From Montifringilla adamsi (taxonomy: Eukaryota > Chordata > Aves > Passeriformes > Passeridae), in the NCBI GenBank assembly GCA_017590115.1, contig JAGGNK010006559.1, positions 11,672,162 to 11,736,161 of the forward strand: a DNA stretch of 64,000 nt. Reading direction: 5' to 3'. Position numbers and translations under genes: made by a program. Positions 1 to 11,420 of the stretch are shown here, piece by piece (position 1 is the stretch's first letter; every line of letters begins with the position of its first letter). Under the pieces are notes generated by a model. The model saw nothing but the letters and a program-made list of their open reading frames with translations, ran no database searches and had not been told where the DNA came from.

Positions 1-1597
1 ATGCATAATATTGTGTAATGCAAATGTATCAATAACTACCCTTAAAAACTGATTCCATAATTTAAATATTTTTTATTTTAAAAATCTAAACTTTTGTACT
101 GAAAGCATTGCTATTTCAAAGCCACTTGGCATGCTTCTACTATGTAAATTAAATTAGGTTGATAATTGTAAACCGCATGAAATGTCAGATTACAACCTCT
201 ATATTGATTTACATGATATTAAAATAATATAATACTGCATTTTGCAGTCTTGTGTATTGCCCCAAGAAACATGCTGACCATTCATTAAATTGAATGTGAG
301 AGAGACTAGAGCTTTACTGAGGACAAGATTTAGTGTAATTTATATATCAAATTCCTCTTAAGATCACAGTCTAAATCTCTTGTTGGACCACTTGATGATT
401 CCACAATCAAAAGCTTAGTAGTCACACAATTCCCCTCCTATTTTTAGTCATAATTGACACAGTGTGGTACAAGCTACCTTGGACAGTTCACAAGACAAGG
501 AAGCACAAAAGTGGGGGGCAGGGAGATTTTGGAAAGGGGTGGATTCTGCCTGTCAGGAAATAATCCCCACTTGAAGTAGCGTAATGATGATGCTGTGTTG
601 GACAAAACAGAAATGCTATGGAAAAGAAATAGTACACATCTACTCTCTCACCTGCACATTTCTCCTCAACTAAAATGGTAGGATAATAGTGTCTTGTGTT
701 TTCATGTTTTTGGAACTGTCAACTTAGATGTGCAAGATGAAAGATGTAAAAATGCTCATGGTTTATTCACAAACAGTGACCCCTTCCACTCCAGAATGAG
801 TGAATTTTCCACAGCTGGCATAAACAGAAGAGATATACCAGGCAGATACAGGGGAAAAAAGGCTAGAAAAAAGTTTTTCTTATAGCACAGCATACTTCTG
901 GATTCATCTGGGATTGTTTGGATTTATATTACCTTAGAGAGTCCTGTGTATTGTTACATGTGGTTCCTGCTACAGGGAGCAATTCTCATCCCAAATCATA
1001 TCAGAAATGTGAAAGAATCTCATGAACATCAGCTCTGTATTTCTGCCTGTGGGTTGCTTCAATTAAGTTAATTACTTTAGACCTAACCTATAATCAGATG
1101 TTAGGATTTGTCCTTTGAAAGAGAATTTATCAGGAGGAAGTGCACACCCCTTAGAGCAGACTGAGATTGCAGGGTATGTCAGATAAGAGGGTAAGCATGA
1201 GTCTTTTTTTTTTTTTTTCTCTTCTTATCCCTTCATTTTGACACTGTATTAAATCTTGTTGGTAATCCCTCTGCAACATTCTCCAAATCCACTTATTCTC
1301 TTCTCTTCCCAAAGAAAAAGGAACTTTTGACCTTGACCATGATTTCCAAAAACATGCCTTTGAATATAAAACCAATGAATTTTACCTGGTGTGTCACTTT
1401 GTCCATGTAAGCAGCTTGAAGACACCATCAAATCGCTTTTGTACAGTTTACCAACATCAGACTGAGGAAGTATCACTCCTAAAGTTGGGTTTTTATATTT
1501 TCTATCTTGGAAAAAATCCAGATCTAGCTTCTGCTCACAGGTAAACTACGAAATTAAAGTGTACCTCACAGAAACAAAAAATAAATTATATGCAAAT
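1..1597. other. AT-rich non-coding sequence, nothing recognised
   Basis: No open frame longer than about 75 codons occurs, and none has a recognisable domain or plausible coding composition. A short T-run sits near 1204-1220. I see no repeat family, RNA gene or promoter signature here. Confidence 0.6.
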
Positions 1598-1670
1598 ATA
1601 TGTGTGTGTGTGTGTATAGATTGCATGCATGTGTATGTTTATCTGTCTATATTTGTATATATATATATAA
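1598..1670. repeat. TG and TA dinucleotide microsatellites
   Basis: A TG run of about eight units (about 1600-1616) is followed after some 35 bases by a TA run (about 1655-1668). The short frame through it is an artefact of the repeat (Val-Cys alternation). It is a likely length polymorphism. Confidence 0.85.
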
Positions 1671-2149
1671 GCATTCAAAACAGACTGTGGCACTCTTCCA
1701 AAATAAATATATTATTTTCACACTCATTATCCAGTATGGGTGGAACATTCCTTCCCCTTCCTCCTGCTAGGTCCCTCTGTGTTGTAGTCAGCCCAAACCA
1801 TACTGTAGTGATTGCAAATTCCTCACTCCCCAAAGGCCATGAAAAAATAAGCTCCCTTTCCCTCTCTGCTTCCCCCTCTGCCAAAGATTAGACTCAATCT
1901 GTTTACGTGGATGTGGTGCATATTCCTGTATATTCTTCTCGTGGTAATAGTCATCAAAACAGGGAGAGGGATCACAATTGCTTTGTTGATGTACTGTGTG
2001 ACATCAGTTTATGACACAATAACATCAAGGGAAATGAGCATGATAACTCACTTGTGGGGAATTTTGGATGGAGTTCTGAATTATTTAGAAAGGAAATCTC
2101 TGAGTTTTTTGATGATGAAGTTTATTTTCTTCTTTTCAACATAGGCAGG
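1671..2149. other. Non-coding sequence, nothing recognised
   Basis: Ordinary AT-rich sequence with scattered stops on both strands. I recognise no family, motif or structure. Confidence 0.5.
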
Positions 2150-2590
2150 AAGGGTGAGTTTGGCTCACATCGTTACAGCATGGTTCAGAAGCTCACAAGA
2201 CCCTTAGTTACAAGACCTTTTAAGGAGTTATTGACTAATAAAACACTACTTAGAAGGATATTTATGTCTTTGACCTAATCCCTAAATATTTTGTCTTATG
2301 GACTCCTGCTACAGTGTAAGCTTTCTTAGCCCATCATATTATAACACATAAACCCACAGTATTGCATTCTAAACTCCCTGTTTAGTTTTCTAACTACTTT
2401 TATTTTTATATCTCAAACTCTAAAACTCTAAACTTTCCTTTACTTAATGTGTCTCTGCTTTAAACTATAAATCCACATTCCAACTTCTAACACCTAAATT
2501 TAGAAACCTTTTCCAAAGTCTCAGATGAAATCCCATGTTTAATTCTAAGCTTTAGCTTACAAGCCCCAAATTCTGAGAGTTCCTTACATT
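2150..2590. other. CTAAA-patterned, pyrimidine-rich tract, possible old transposon sequence
   Basis: From about 2150 the sequence changes texture. It becomes poor in G and repeats motifs such as ctctaaac, taaact and cctaaat at irregular spacing. This patterned non-coding texture resembles untranslated internal sequence of avian endogenous retroviruses, and retroviral pol remnants lie about 1 kb downstream. I cannot align it to a named family, so the retroelement origin is an inference. It ends at or before the LTR insertion site at 2623. Confidence 0.3.
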
Positions 2591-2622
2591 TCAAATTCCT
2601 ACAAATAAGTGTCATTTGGAAT

Positions 2623-2628
2623 GTGTAT
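2623..2628 (+). repeat. Left target-site duplication of the solo LTR
   Basis: GTGTAT directly precedes the TG start of the LTR and recurs at 2979-2984 directly after its CA end. Confidence 0.85.
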
Positions 2629-2978
2629 TGTAGCCATGATATTATGAAAAATCCTTTGCTGGGATTTTTCCTCTCCTGAGAAGCTGAGGAGCCTCAGGAC
2701 AGAAAGGTAAACAATTACTATCTGCTGCTGTGGAATGCAACAGGTGCATCTTCCATTGGTCCATGTGGATTGTTTTCCATTGATGACCAATCACAGCCAC
2801 CTGTGCCGAGGCTGTGAGCAGTCACAGGATTTTGTTATTCTATTCTGTTGAGCCTTCTGATCTCTCTGTTCTTTAGCATAGTCTTAATGTAGTATTTTAA
2901 TATAATATTTAACATAATAAATCAGCCTTCTGAAATGGAGTCAAACCTCGTGTCGCCACACGCGGAGAGTCCTCAACA
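2629..2978 (+). mobile_element. Solo LTR of an endogenous retrovirus, songbird type, probably class II (ERVK-like)
   Basis: The element starts with TG (TGTAGCC at 2629) and ends with CA (2977-2978). It is bracketed by a perfect 6-bp direct repeat GTGTAT (2623-2628 and 2979-2984), which is the target-site duplication. Length is 350 bp, normal for a short avian LTR. An AATAAA polyadenylation signal lies at 2916-2921, which puts the element on the + strand. The 5' half (gctgggatttttcctctcc, then an inverted-CCAAT context near 2755-2795) matches my memory of songbird TguLTR5-type LTRs, but the exact family name is not certain. A 6-bp duplication is the pattern of class II retroviruses. No internal retroviral sequence lies between two LTR copies, so this is a solo LTR left by recombination. 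Its 3' part is repeated downstream by a later segmental duplication, not by a second insertion. Confidence 0.85.
2916..2921 (+). promoter_or_regulatory. LTR polyadenylation signal AATAAA
   Basis: Canonical hexamer within the 3' part of the LTR, about 60 bases before its end. An identical copy sits at 3200-3205 in the tandem duplicate. It would have served 3'-end formation of the provirus. Present activity is unknown. Confidence 0.6.
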
Positions 2979-2984
2979 GTGTAT
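2979..2984 (+). repeat. Right target-site duplication of the solo LTR
   Basis: GTGTAT follows the LTR end. A third copy at 3263-3268 belongs to the downstream tandem duplicate of this segment. Confidence 0.85.
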
Positions 2985-3108
2985 TCAGTGTTGCTCCCCT
3001 TTCCTGGCCTTTATTGCTTAATCTGGGGATTCATTCATACCCAGGCTGTGGGGGGAACATGACAGAATAACTTCTGCTAACCTTTCACCCCCTTCTCCTT
3101 CTTCAGGC

Positions 3109-3392
3109 TATTCTATTCTGTTCTATTCTTGTTGAGCCTTCTGATCTCTCTGTTCTTTAGCATAGTCTTAATGTAGTATTTTAATATAATATTTAACATA
3201 ATAAATCAGCCTTCTGAAATGGAGTCAAACCTCGTGTCGCCACACGCGGAGAGTCCTCAACAGTGTATTCAGTGTTGCTCCCCTTTCCTGGCCTTTATTG
3301 CTTAATCTGGGGATTCATTCATACCCAGGCTGTGGGGGGAACATGACAGAATAACTTCTGCTAACCTTTCACCCCCTTCTCCTTCTTCAGGC
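3109..3392 (+). repeat. Tandem duplication, unit 2 (284 bp)
   Basis: Copy of the preceding unit at a constant offset of 284 bases. Only the first ~20 bases differ, where the TATTC-type short repeat has expanded. This copy lacks the LTR 5' half, so it is not an independent insertion. Identity over more than 260 bases means either a recent duplication or an assembly duplication error. Confidence 0.9.
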
Positions 3393-3639
3393 CTGCTGCA
3401 ACAGCATTTGACAGTTTGGAATTCCCTTTGGAGGTTAAAGAAAGCATGCCCTTGTTGATATTCTTGCTATCTCTCCTCTGTACAACCTACAACATGTTTA
3501 GAGTCAGGACAAATGTTTGTCGGGACCAAACTCCAGCTATGTGCAGAAATTACTTCCACCCTTATACAGTTCTTCCTCTCGTCTGTGGAAAGTCTGACCA
3601 AGGATCTCCGGAAATTAAAAGAGAAAATTAAAGACTGGC
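3393..3639 (+). other. Sequence between the tandem duplication and the pol fossil
   Basis: It is open for about 70 codons in two + frames and begins directly after a good splice-acceptor-like tract. No domain is recognised. It could be more degraded retroviral sequence belonging with the pol fossil, or unrelated flank. Confidence 0.3.
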
Positions 3640-3920
3640 TGCACAAGGGTGAATTGTTTCTGTCTCGCTGGGCCTGTGATATCTCAGGTCACCAGGGAAG
3701 AGATGAAACATATAGATGGACTCATGCTTGAGGAGTGGACTTAACCGTGGACACTGTAACCCTGGTCCTATCGTGACGTGGCAGAAAGAATTGAGTCAGA
3801 CAAGGGTACTATCTCAAAAATAGCCTTATGACAGCTGGGCCAGAGAGCAGGATATTGAGTGGGTACATCATATTCCCTATAGTGCACCAGCCTCTGGGAA
3901 AGTTGAACAGTACAGCTTGT
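3640..3920 (+). pseudogene. Broken retroviral pol fragment (RNase H/integrase region), ERVL-like
   Basis: Read on the + strand, 3660-3740 resembles the start of a retroviral integrase (a HQGRDETYRW-like stretch), stopped at about 3729. After a shift of frame, 3780-3920 resembles the far end of the integrase catalytic core, with IEWVHHIPY and an ASGKVEQY-like end that corresponds to the conserved Gly-x-Val/Ile-Glu region. In known integrases these two parts are separated by most of the catalytic core, so a large internal piece is missing here. Stops and frameshifts are present and nothing can be translated. The style of the motifs suggests an ERVL-type element, but that is from memory. It is an old insertion, distinct from the younger LTR at 2629. 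Confidence 0.65.
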
Positions 3921-5888
3921 TCTAAACTTAATGCTTCAAACTATTGGCTGCTAATAGTTCACTTGCTCTGAGAAGTAGTGTCTGTTACTTTGCCAGGTTT
4001 GGTGTGATGGCCATGTTTTAAAGACCTTTATCACCTTTTTACAGAATAAAGAGTGCTGAGCTTTGTAACCTCTGCTTTTATGAAAGCCAGTTGCTGTTTT
4101 ATGAAATGAATCACTCTTTTCCCTTTCCTCTAGCTGCTATATCCTTTTGAGAATGGTGACAGAAATTGTGCAGTTTCAAGATGTGAAACACGATAGATAT
4201 AGAGGCATAATAATTACATTTTGTTCCAATCTCTTCTGAAAATTTGACATTAGTTTTGTCTTTTTTGCTTGTCAAACTGAATAAATTTTTTCAGAGGATT
4301 TTCCTGGTCACTTCAAGATCTCTTTCAGGTCTGTATTTTTGTGTGAAGGGTTGGTACTTTTTCCTCCTTGCTGTCTCATACACATTGCTTTGCATTCTCT
4401 TTGTTTGATGATTCCAGAGACTGAGCCCTGCCTGCAAGTTTTTGCAGTCAGTTTCAGTATTTACTGCTATTAGTCAATATCACAGAATATAGCAACTTTG
4501 CCCACTTACCTATTTCATGACTGTGAATCTGTTCAGTAGAGAAAATACCTGTATACGTCTTGAAATGTGTTTGCTAAATGCATCAGACAAATTTTTTGTT
4601 AAAGATTGTATGATTCATTCAACTTACACTGGAAGTTGAAACTAAATAAATTTATATTTGAAATTAGTTGGAATTTAAAGAAATAAGTCATTTAACAAAA
4701 AATTTTGTGAAATTTACCATCAAAAAGAATCACTAAAGCTACTGTTGGACTGTAAAAATTTGAAAATTAAGAGTGGAAGGTGATTAATTTGAGGGAGAAT
4801 TTTTTTTAAGTGCTATAATTTATTTCAGGCAAAGATTAATTCCAGAGCTTGAATTATTCCAGAAGTCAAACCATATGTCTTTGGCCTAAATCCTTTAATT
4901 CCATGCTTACAAACAGAGCTTTCCTAACATTTAACAACGGGTGGTTGAGTCCTGGTCCTGCAGAGTGGAGGATACATCATCATAAAAATTACATGGAAAA
5001 AGATTGGTTAATGACCTATTACAGCATAATAAAAAATGCAACTAATAATGGAAATGCATCATGGATTCTTGCAAGAATAACTTGGAAACCTGCAATATTG
5101 TGATGATTTTTTTCCTGAAAAGGTCTGCATTGCCTCAGCCAGTGATATCAAGCAGATTAATGCATATGTGCTCTGTGACGAGGCAGAGATACTGAAGGGA
5201 ACAAAACCTCTTCACCAGATAGAGACAGCAGCGCCAGCCTCTCCCTCTGACCCAGTGCTCAGCATGTTCTTCACCCTTCCACACCTTTGACCACCTTGTG
5301 TTAGGCATTATTTTCACATTCTTTCCCTTAAGAGCCAATCTTAATTTTTAGCAATAAATTTGATTAATAGTGATCTAGCCTGTTGTTCCACAAGCTAATA
5401 GAAATTTGCATTTCATTTTATTTTCTAGTTTTTAAAAGTTGCACACAATAAATACCAGATAACCAAAATGGGATTAGGGAGATTAATCTCATTACAAGTA
5501 AGACACAAAATACTCTGTAGCTTAAAGAATTTATGAAATAACTGAAATGGAAGAAGAATCTAATATTTTTGTATTTTCAAAGGGAGAAAAGGAATTTAGG
5601 TGTATGATTAAAATATTTTTGGGTTCCTCCTAAGTGGTTTCAAATTTTGTCTTGTATTTCTGGCCCTGAATATGTACATACCAATAAAATAATTTTACTC
5701 TACTGTATACTGGCATTATTATTTCTTTGATACTCAGATATGGATATTTTAAAAGTGTAAAATAATAAGGTAAAAAATCACCTAATAAACTGGCAAGAAA
5801 TAGGTGAAAGACTCCAGCACTCACACATAGCCCTGACAAAATAAAAAAATATTCCTCTATAAAAAGTGTTCTCCTGGGGGCACTATCC
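3921..5888. other. Non-coding sequence, nothing firmly recognised
   Basis: Up to about 4030 the sequence may continue the retroviral fossil, but no motif is readable. Beyond that it is AT-rich unique sequence. The only frame above 80 codons (4849-5103) has no recognisable domain. Confidence 0.5.
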
Positions 5889-5913
5889 TTTTTTTTTTTT
5901 TTTTTTTTTTTTT
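5889..5913. repeat. Poly-T run (25 bases)
   Basis: Uninterrupted T homopolymer. No retroelement body can be recognised next to it, so it may be a simple expansion rather than a retroposon tail. Confidence 0.85.
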
Positions 5914-5980
5914 AATCTGTGATCCTGTCTTTTCTTTTCTCTCATTCACTACAGAGTCTATATTTATTATCTGTTACTAT

Positions 5981-6072
5981 CTAACTTAGATTGCAAGCTC
6001 CTTAGGGCAAGGACCTTGTCTTCTTACATGTCTGTAATGTACCATGAACACCTCCAGCACTAAATAAATAAT
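5981..6072 (+). mobile_element. Ancient L2/MIR-like (CORE-SINE class) 3' tail
   Basis: The stretch contains, in order, attgcaagctccttagggca, a ggaccttgtcttctt segment, tctgtaatgtaccatgaaca, and a final taaataaataata. This is the layout of the 3' tail shared by L2 LINEs and MIR-type SINEs (gat-tgtaagctcc-t-agggcaggga, then tctgta, then a short AAATA repeat). Such elements were active early in vertebrate and amniote history and only scattered remnants survive in birds. Only the tail is recognisable, so L2 cannot be told from a MIR-type SINE. Confidence 0.6.
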
Positions 6073-9000
6073 AAGCTCCGCAAACTCCATTTAGTATCCA
6101 TTTCAATTTGTGGTGAAGGCTCACCGTGTTTGCAGAGTGTAAGGTTCATTTCTTTCTTTTAATGGCTGGTGCTGGCCAAGAATAAATATGAATCCGTAGT
6201 TTTCTGGCTTCTTCTGGAGCAAACTTTCTTATTAGAGCTCCTGCTGACAGTGACCCTAGGCCAGTCTAGTCAAATCCAAGTCTTCATGGTTAAGATTTTC
6301 TTGCAGTCAAACTTTACTACCCAGATTTCTTTAGTTAGCCTTCTTGGTCCTTTATAGTCTTCTCTTACTAACACAGCTTCAAGCTTGAATAACTAAAACA
6401 TCTTCCAGAAATCTCTGGTGGTCTGTAAAGAATCAAGAAAGGAGTGTTCAAATGAGAAAATAAAACCTATCAGATTGGGTTGATCTATTTTCTAGCAAGC
6501 CTTTCCTTGTGGACAGAAGAAAAAAATAAAAAGAATCGTCTCTCCTGACCACTTAGGAAATTCTTCCTTTGTTGAGCTGCAACTTTCCTGATTCCAAGGA
6601 AAATTTTTAAAATAAGATAAATAGCTAGAAAACAGAATTGACTGATTTACCTTACTTGGAAAATTGCCATCGTATGATACATTTCCTCTATTCTGCTAAT
6701 CATATTCTCTAACAAATTTTTCTAAACCTGACTATAAACCTTGCCAAAATACCATGACATCTTTAAGCAAAACAAAAACTGTCATAAGCTCTCACTAATA
6801 TACCGTGTTCCCTTTGAATGTTGGGATTTTTCACAGGTTGGGAACAGGAAGGGAAGAAGGAGGGCTTCAGTTTCTCCAATTAAAATGGGCTGTGTCACAT
6901 CAGACTCAATGTAATGTGGCAGTCCTTTCAAGCTCCATGTCCAGGAGGTTACACTGCCCCAGTTGTTCCAATGGTGCGCACAGAATGCTTTAGGCACATT
7001 GGTTACTGCCACAGCCCACCATTGCAGGTGGGAGGATATGCTGGAATGAAGACTTAGTGAAAACCTCTGTTTCAGCCTGCTTCCAATTCTTCATGCTGGC
7101 TGAAATATTGTGATTTTTCCTCAATTGATATTCAAAGTGAATATTTATGGAATTTCTGAATTATGAAAATAATTAATCCAACATCTATCCCTTTCAAACT
7201 GGAAGAAATAGACTTCCAGAAATAGTTACCCTATGCTAACTGTTGCGCATATTTTCTACATACTCAATTTTAACTAAGACCAGGGGTGTTTTAACCAAGA
7301 GCAGCACAGCAACACAGTGGAAGTGGATATTGAGCAGAACACAAAAGCTTCAAGCATGTTTTGGAAGATCCTTGCCTGTTAAGAACACAGTCTTGTTCCT
7401 TCCCACAGCTGTCCTTACAATTTTCCTCTAGCAGTTTCCACAAGTATCATCATTTCACAGCACCAACTCTTTTTGCTCAAAGCTTAAGTCAGACTACTTA
7501 CAAGTATTTAAGAAATGTCACAAGGAGCCCTAGGAGCAACTAGGTAATGTGGTGTTAATAGACTCTATAACAGAATAATTCTTTTTGCTATATGCTTATG
7601 GATTTTGAAAGGTGGGATTATATTAATAGCCTCTACTGTATAATAGGTAAAGCGAAAAGCATGCACATCTACTCAAAGTGGCAGGCTTTAATGAACACAC
7701 CAGTGTCTGTCACTGCTGAGGGATGGAAAAGTAGGAGATTGTTTCAAACCCACAGATGTCTTAAGGAAAGAGAGCTCAGTAACTTCCTAAGCTCTAGCAA
7801 TTTATTATTTTAGAAACGACTTTATAAAATGGCAAGATTTAATTATTCAGTCAGTGTTGTCAAGTTAGCTTGTGTCATGAATACACTGGGCTATAAAATC
7901 TTTCAATGACCTGTTTATCAGATGGTTTGTCACTTGATACATGGCACTTGATACAAACACCAGCAGGTTTGGTTTGTATTTTTGTTTTTCCCTTTTGCTG
8001 TAAGAACACTAATTATTGCATTGCTGTAATGAATCAAGGACCGTCAACATGTAAAAGTTGATTGAAAAAATTGGTATGGATTTGGGAATGACACTCTATT
8101 CATTCCCTTAATCATTATGGGGTAACATGCAGCGACAACCATGCAGCACTCAGTGAATAGTGAATGGAGTTTAATATCCTTTTTTCTGGAATTTTTAAAA
8201 ATAGAAAATCTTGTTTCCAGAAGGTCAACAACCATAACATAACTCTTAGTGAGAAGATGGTAGGCAAAGACCATCATGACAGAGAAGTATCTTGGCAGGC
8301 AATAATCTTTATCTTGTGGATAATCTTTATAAAAGCTAATACAATCTATTAATTTGCCAAGAACTCAGCATATGGCTTCAGCAGAGCTATAGTGAATTCA
8401 CAGAAGTCCAGTATCTTATAAAGAAAGGAAAAGCACAGAGCTTCTGCAGAGAAAATATTCTCACCTAGTGACACTACTGCAAACCATGAGTGAGTTTCTC
8501 AATGAGGCTCAGCTTTAGAATAGTTCAGGCCTTGGATTTCTCTCACTCAGTAATTCATGACTCACAAAAAAAAAAAAAAGTATATATCTCTGTCTACCTA
8601 GTTATTAATTTTTAGGCTTGTTCAGAATATATCATGGAGTCTGAAAAAAGGTCTAAATTTTTCTGCAACTTCCTATTCAGATATACTAGCTAAAATCATA
8701 AAAACTTGCAGTTTTCTGTGTGGAAAACAGTAAAGAATTGTCTCGGCTCCTCTACAATCCTCTCTTTCTTTCCTCTAAAAAAGGAGAAAGAGTCTACTTC
8801 TTCCAGTATCATAAAACCCCAAAGAATTGCACCTAGAACTAGGAAATCAAAAGTGAGTTTGTCTTTGAGGATTTTCAAGTCCCATGGCAGCATGAGCCCC
8901 TGCCATTACAGGACACCTTGGGAACTCCCTGGACCCCGCCTGGAGCTTGGAGCCATTTTATGGCACTATAAAGAGACATCTTTGGGGAAATAAAAACAAG

Positions 9001-11355
9001 AATGTCTAGGTAGACAAAGTGGAGAGTTTACAAATCCCACTGCCCAATATATCAAGAAAACAACATTTGAAAAATATACAAAAGTCTACTGCTCATGTCT
9101 CTTGTACCAACCAGCAAAATCATGTCATATTCATGTTTTATGTAACTGAATAACTTGGATCTGCACCAGTGCCTGTCATGTTTTTCCTATCCCTGCAGAA
9201 TGGTTTCCACAGGCCGCCTAGAATATCTGCTGTGTGTTCAGACATGAGAATGTGATGCTGTTTTTACATGACGTATTTGGTAAATTAGCCAAGGGTCACT
9301 TTTGTTTCAGCCTTCTTCAGGAACAAATAATCCATGCAGAAGTTTTTGTGAGCAACCTACCATTGAGGATAAAGCAGTTGTACTCAAACTCAAACAAATC
9401 TCCTTAATGGGAAGTGACATATAGAATATGTATTTATAGTGACATATGATTTGCTGAAATATTTAAGGGGTTGAAACAAAATAACCTGGTTTTACAAAAA
9501 AAAAAATCTGTTCTCAAATGAGGATTTTTCTAATACTGTAATTACTAGATAAGCAAAATCAATTATGAAATAATTAAATGCTAAGGCAGAAATTAAATTT
9601 CTTTCCTACAATGAAAAATCTTGGAATATAAAGTTATTATAAAGATTTTCGTACATGAAAGATCAAATTGCAACTATCATATTTTCTGATATTTATCCCT
9701 TATTTATACTACATGAAAAATTATCTAGACCCACAGTTATACAGACATACATTTATATTCAAACACTAATTTTCATATGCTGGAAGATTTACAGACAATG
9801 TAATAAAATCTAAGCTTGATCTGTATTTAGTTTCTAAGCATTGAAAGATCTCATTAAAAGCATTTTCCTTGTGCCTCCCCTTCTCTTCTACAAGTAAAGA
9901 TGCCTTCCAGTTTAGCCAGGAAGGTGGAGGTGTACAAACATCTATGCTTTGCTAGAACATTGATTTTTTTTGCCCTTAAATAAATGTAAGTACAATGGCA
10001 TAGTGATAGATTAAACCTGGAATGAGAGCTATGGATTTCTTCGTCCTTACCTTACAACCAAAAATTGCATCACAGTGTCTCCAGTTTTTTGAGATAGACA
10101 TTTTAAATATTCTCTTCTTTTTTCTATTTTTTTTTTTAGCTTCTTATTTATACTGCACTAACCACAGAGTTCAGAGCTTTTTCTTTTCTGATTTGCATGG
10201 ACCAGAATGGAACCTTGACTCTCCACATAACTCAAAGACTTATGGTTCCTTCAAGCATAATTTTACTTCTCAGGTATAGGTTTCCTTTCTCTGCAGGAAT
10301 AGAAACTTGCCTTTTATGGATAAGATTAAAAATAAAAGGGAAAAATATACTAACAGGACTTACTAGGGAACAAAATTAGATTTCAATTTAAATCTTTAAA
10401 ACATCTATAAATGTTGATCCTCTTTCTTTGAAATCTTTTGATATGACATGCCACATGAAAGAGCTGAAAGCGATTTCACTTGCAAGTGTTTTTAGAACAC
10501 AACAGGTTATTTATCACAGTAAAGAAACTGATGAACACTTGGAATATTCAGTCACACTGGACAGAATGTTAAGAGGAGCTTCTCCCCATCTAAGAGATGG
10601 CAATGTAGCATAAAGCAATAATAAAACTAGCACAAGCCAGACTTTACTGTATCAACAGCTTCAATACTCAGAATTTCAAAATGGGGATGGTTCTAACCAA
10701 AATCAAAGCAGACCAAACATTTCTGACTATTCATATCCAGACGGCTTATCTTGAGTCTTAGGAGTAGTTTAACTTATTCTTGAGAGACCGTGACTAGCCA
10801 CAGAAGCTACATTTTCAGCTAATGCATAATATATGCTACAGGAATCCAGAAAGCTATTCTGAGTATAAGAAAATCCAAAAAGCACCCAACTTCCTACACA
10901 AATAGAAAAGAGCAAAGTGAGAAGATGCATGAATAATTAAAAAGAAAATGCTTGTGGGGTAAGCAGTTATATTATTTTTTATAATAAAGCTGAAATTTCT
11001 AATCATATTAAGATGATTTAAATATGTATAAAACTTGTGCATTGAATTACCACTTCATTTCAAACTATTTCTGCTTCCCTTTTTTAGCCAAAATTGCTCT
11101 AACACATCAAGTTATGTCTATCTACATTACTTTTTAAGAAAGAAATCAATAAAATTATATCTAAAAAGGCAAATTATCCAGCCAGCTATATAAAGCACTA
11201 CCCTATTTCAGTGGTTATTTAAGACGTAGCATAGAAAATTTGGCTCATAAATGTTTTGGTGAATTATTTACAAGGAGACATGTTTCTTTGAGAAACTCAA
11301 GCATTGGTAATTAAGTGCAGGGAAGAACACAGAAGCCTAGAGGAGTTAAAGAACT
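6073..11355. other. Non-coding sequence, nothing recognised
   Basis: AT-rich unique sequence with short A or T runs (for example 8567-8579 and 9498-9508). The longest frames (95 codons at 8706-8993, 85 codons at 10022-10279) show no domain, signal peptide or exon-like splice context that I trust. No CR1 or LTR signature is visible. Confidence 0.5.
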
Positions 11356-11359
11356 AAAA

Positions 11360-11420
11360 AGTATATATTGAGTATAGAGTATATAAGTATATATATTGAG
11401 CAAAGAGTATATATTGAATA
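11360..11420. repeat. Imperfect minisatellite, three copies of a gtatatattga motif
   Basis: Three related units, gtatatattgag, gtatatatattgag and gtatatattgaa, occur in a row, separated by short AT-rich linkers. Local duplication, no function implied. Confidence 0.7.

Larger units (their letters stand above)
2825..3108 (+). repeat. Tandem duplication, unit 1 (284 bp)
   Basis: This unit holds the last ~150 bases of the LTR, the right target-site duplication and about 125 bases of 3' flank, ending at cttcttcaggc. From about 2847 to 3108 it is base-for-base identical to 3131-3392 by eye. The junction lies in a TATTC/TTCTA-rich microsatellite-like stretch, suggesting slippage or microhomology-mediated duplication after the LTR had inserted. 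Confidence 0.9.

Noticed and set aside
2400..2520. Interstitial telomere-like repeat (ctaaac units)
   Set aside because: Units are irregular and do not match the vertebrate TTAGGG/CCCTAA hexamer in tandem.
3109..3392. A second LTR insertion making a two-LTR provirus
   Set aside because: The second copy lacks the LTR 5' half and includes the same host flank and target duplication, so it is a tandem DNA duplication and not a provirus.
3416..3731. Possible intact viral or host gene downstream of the LTR
   Set aside because: Two overlapping ~70-codon frames only. The recognisable part is a broken pol remnant with stops and a frameshift.
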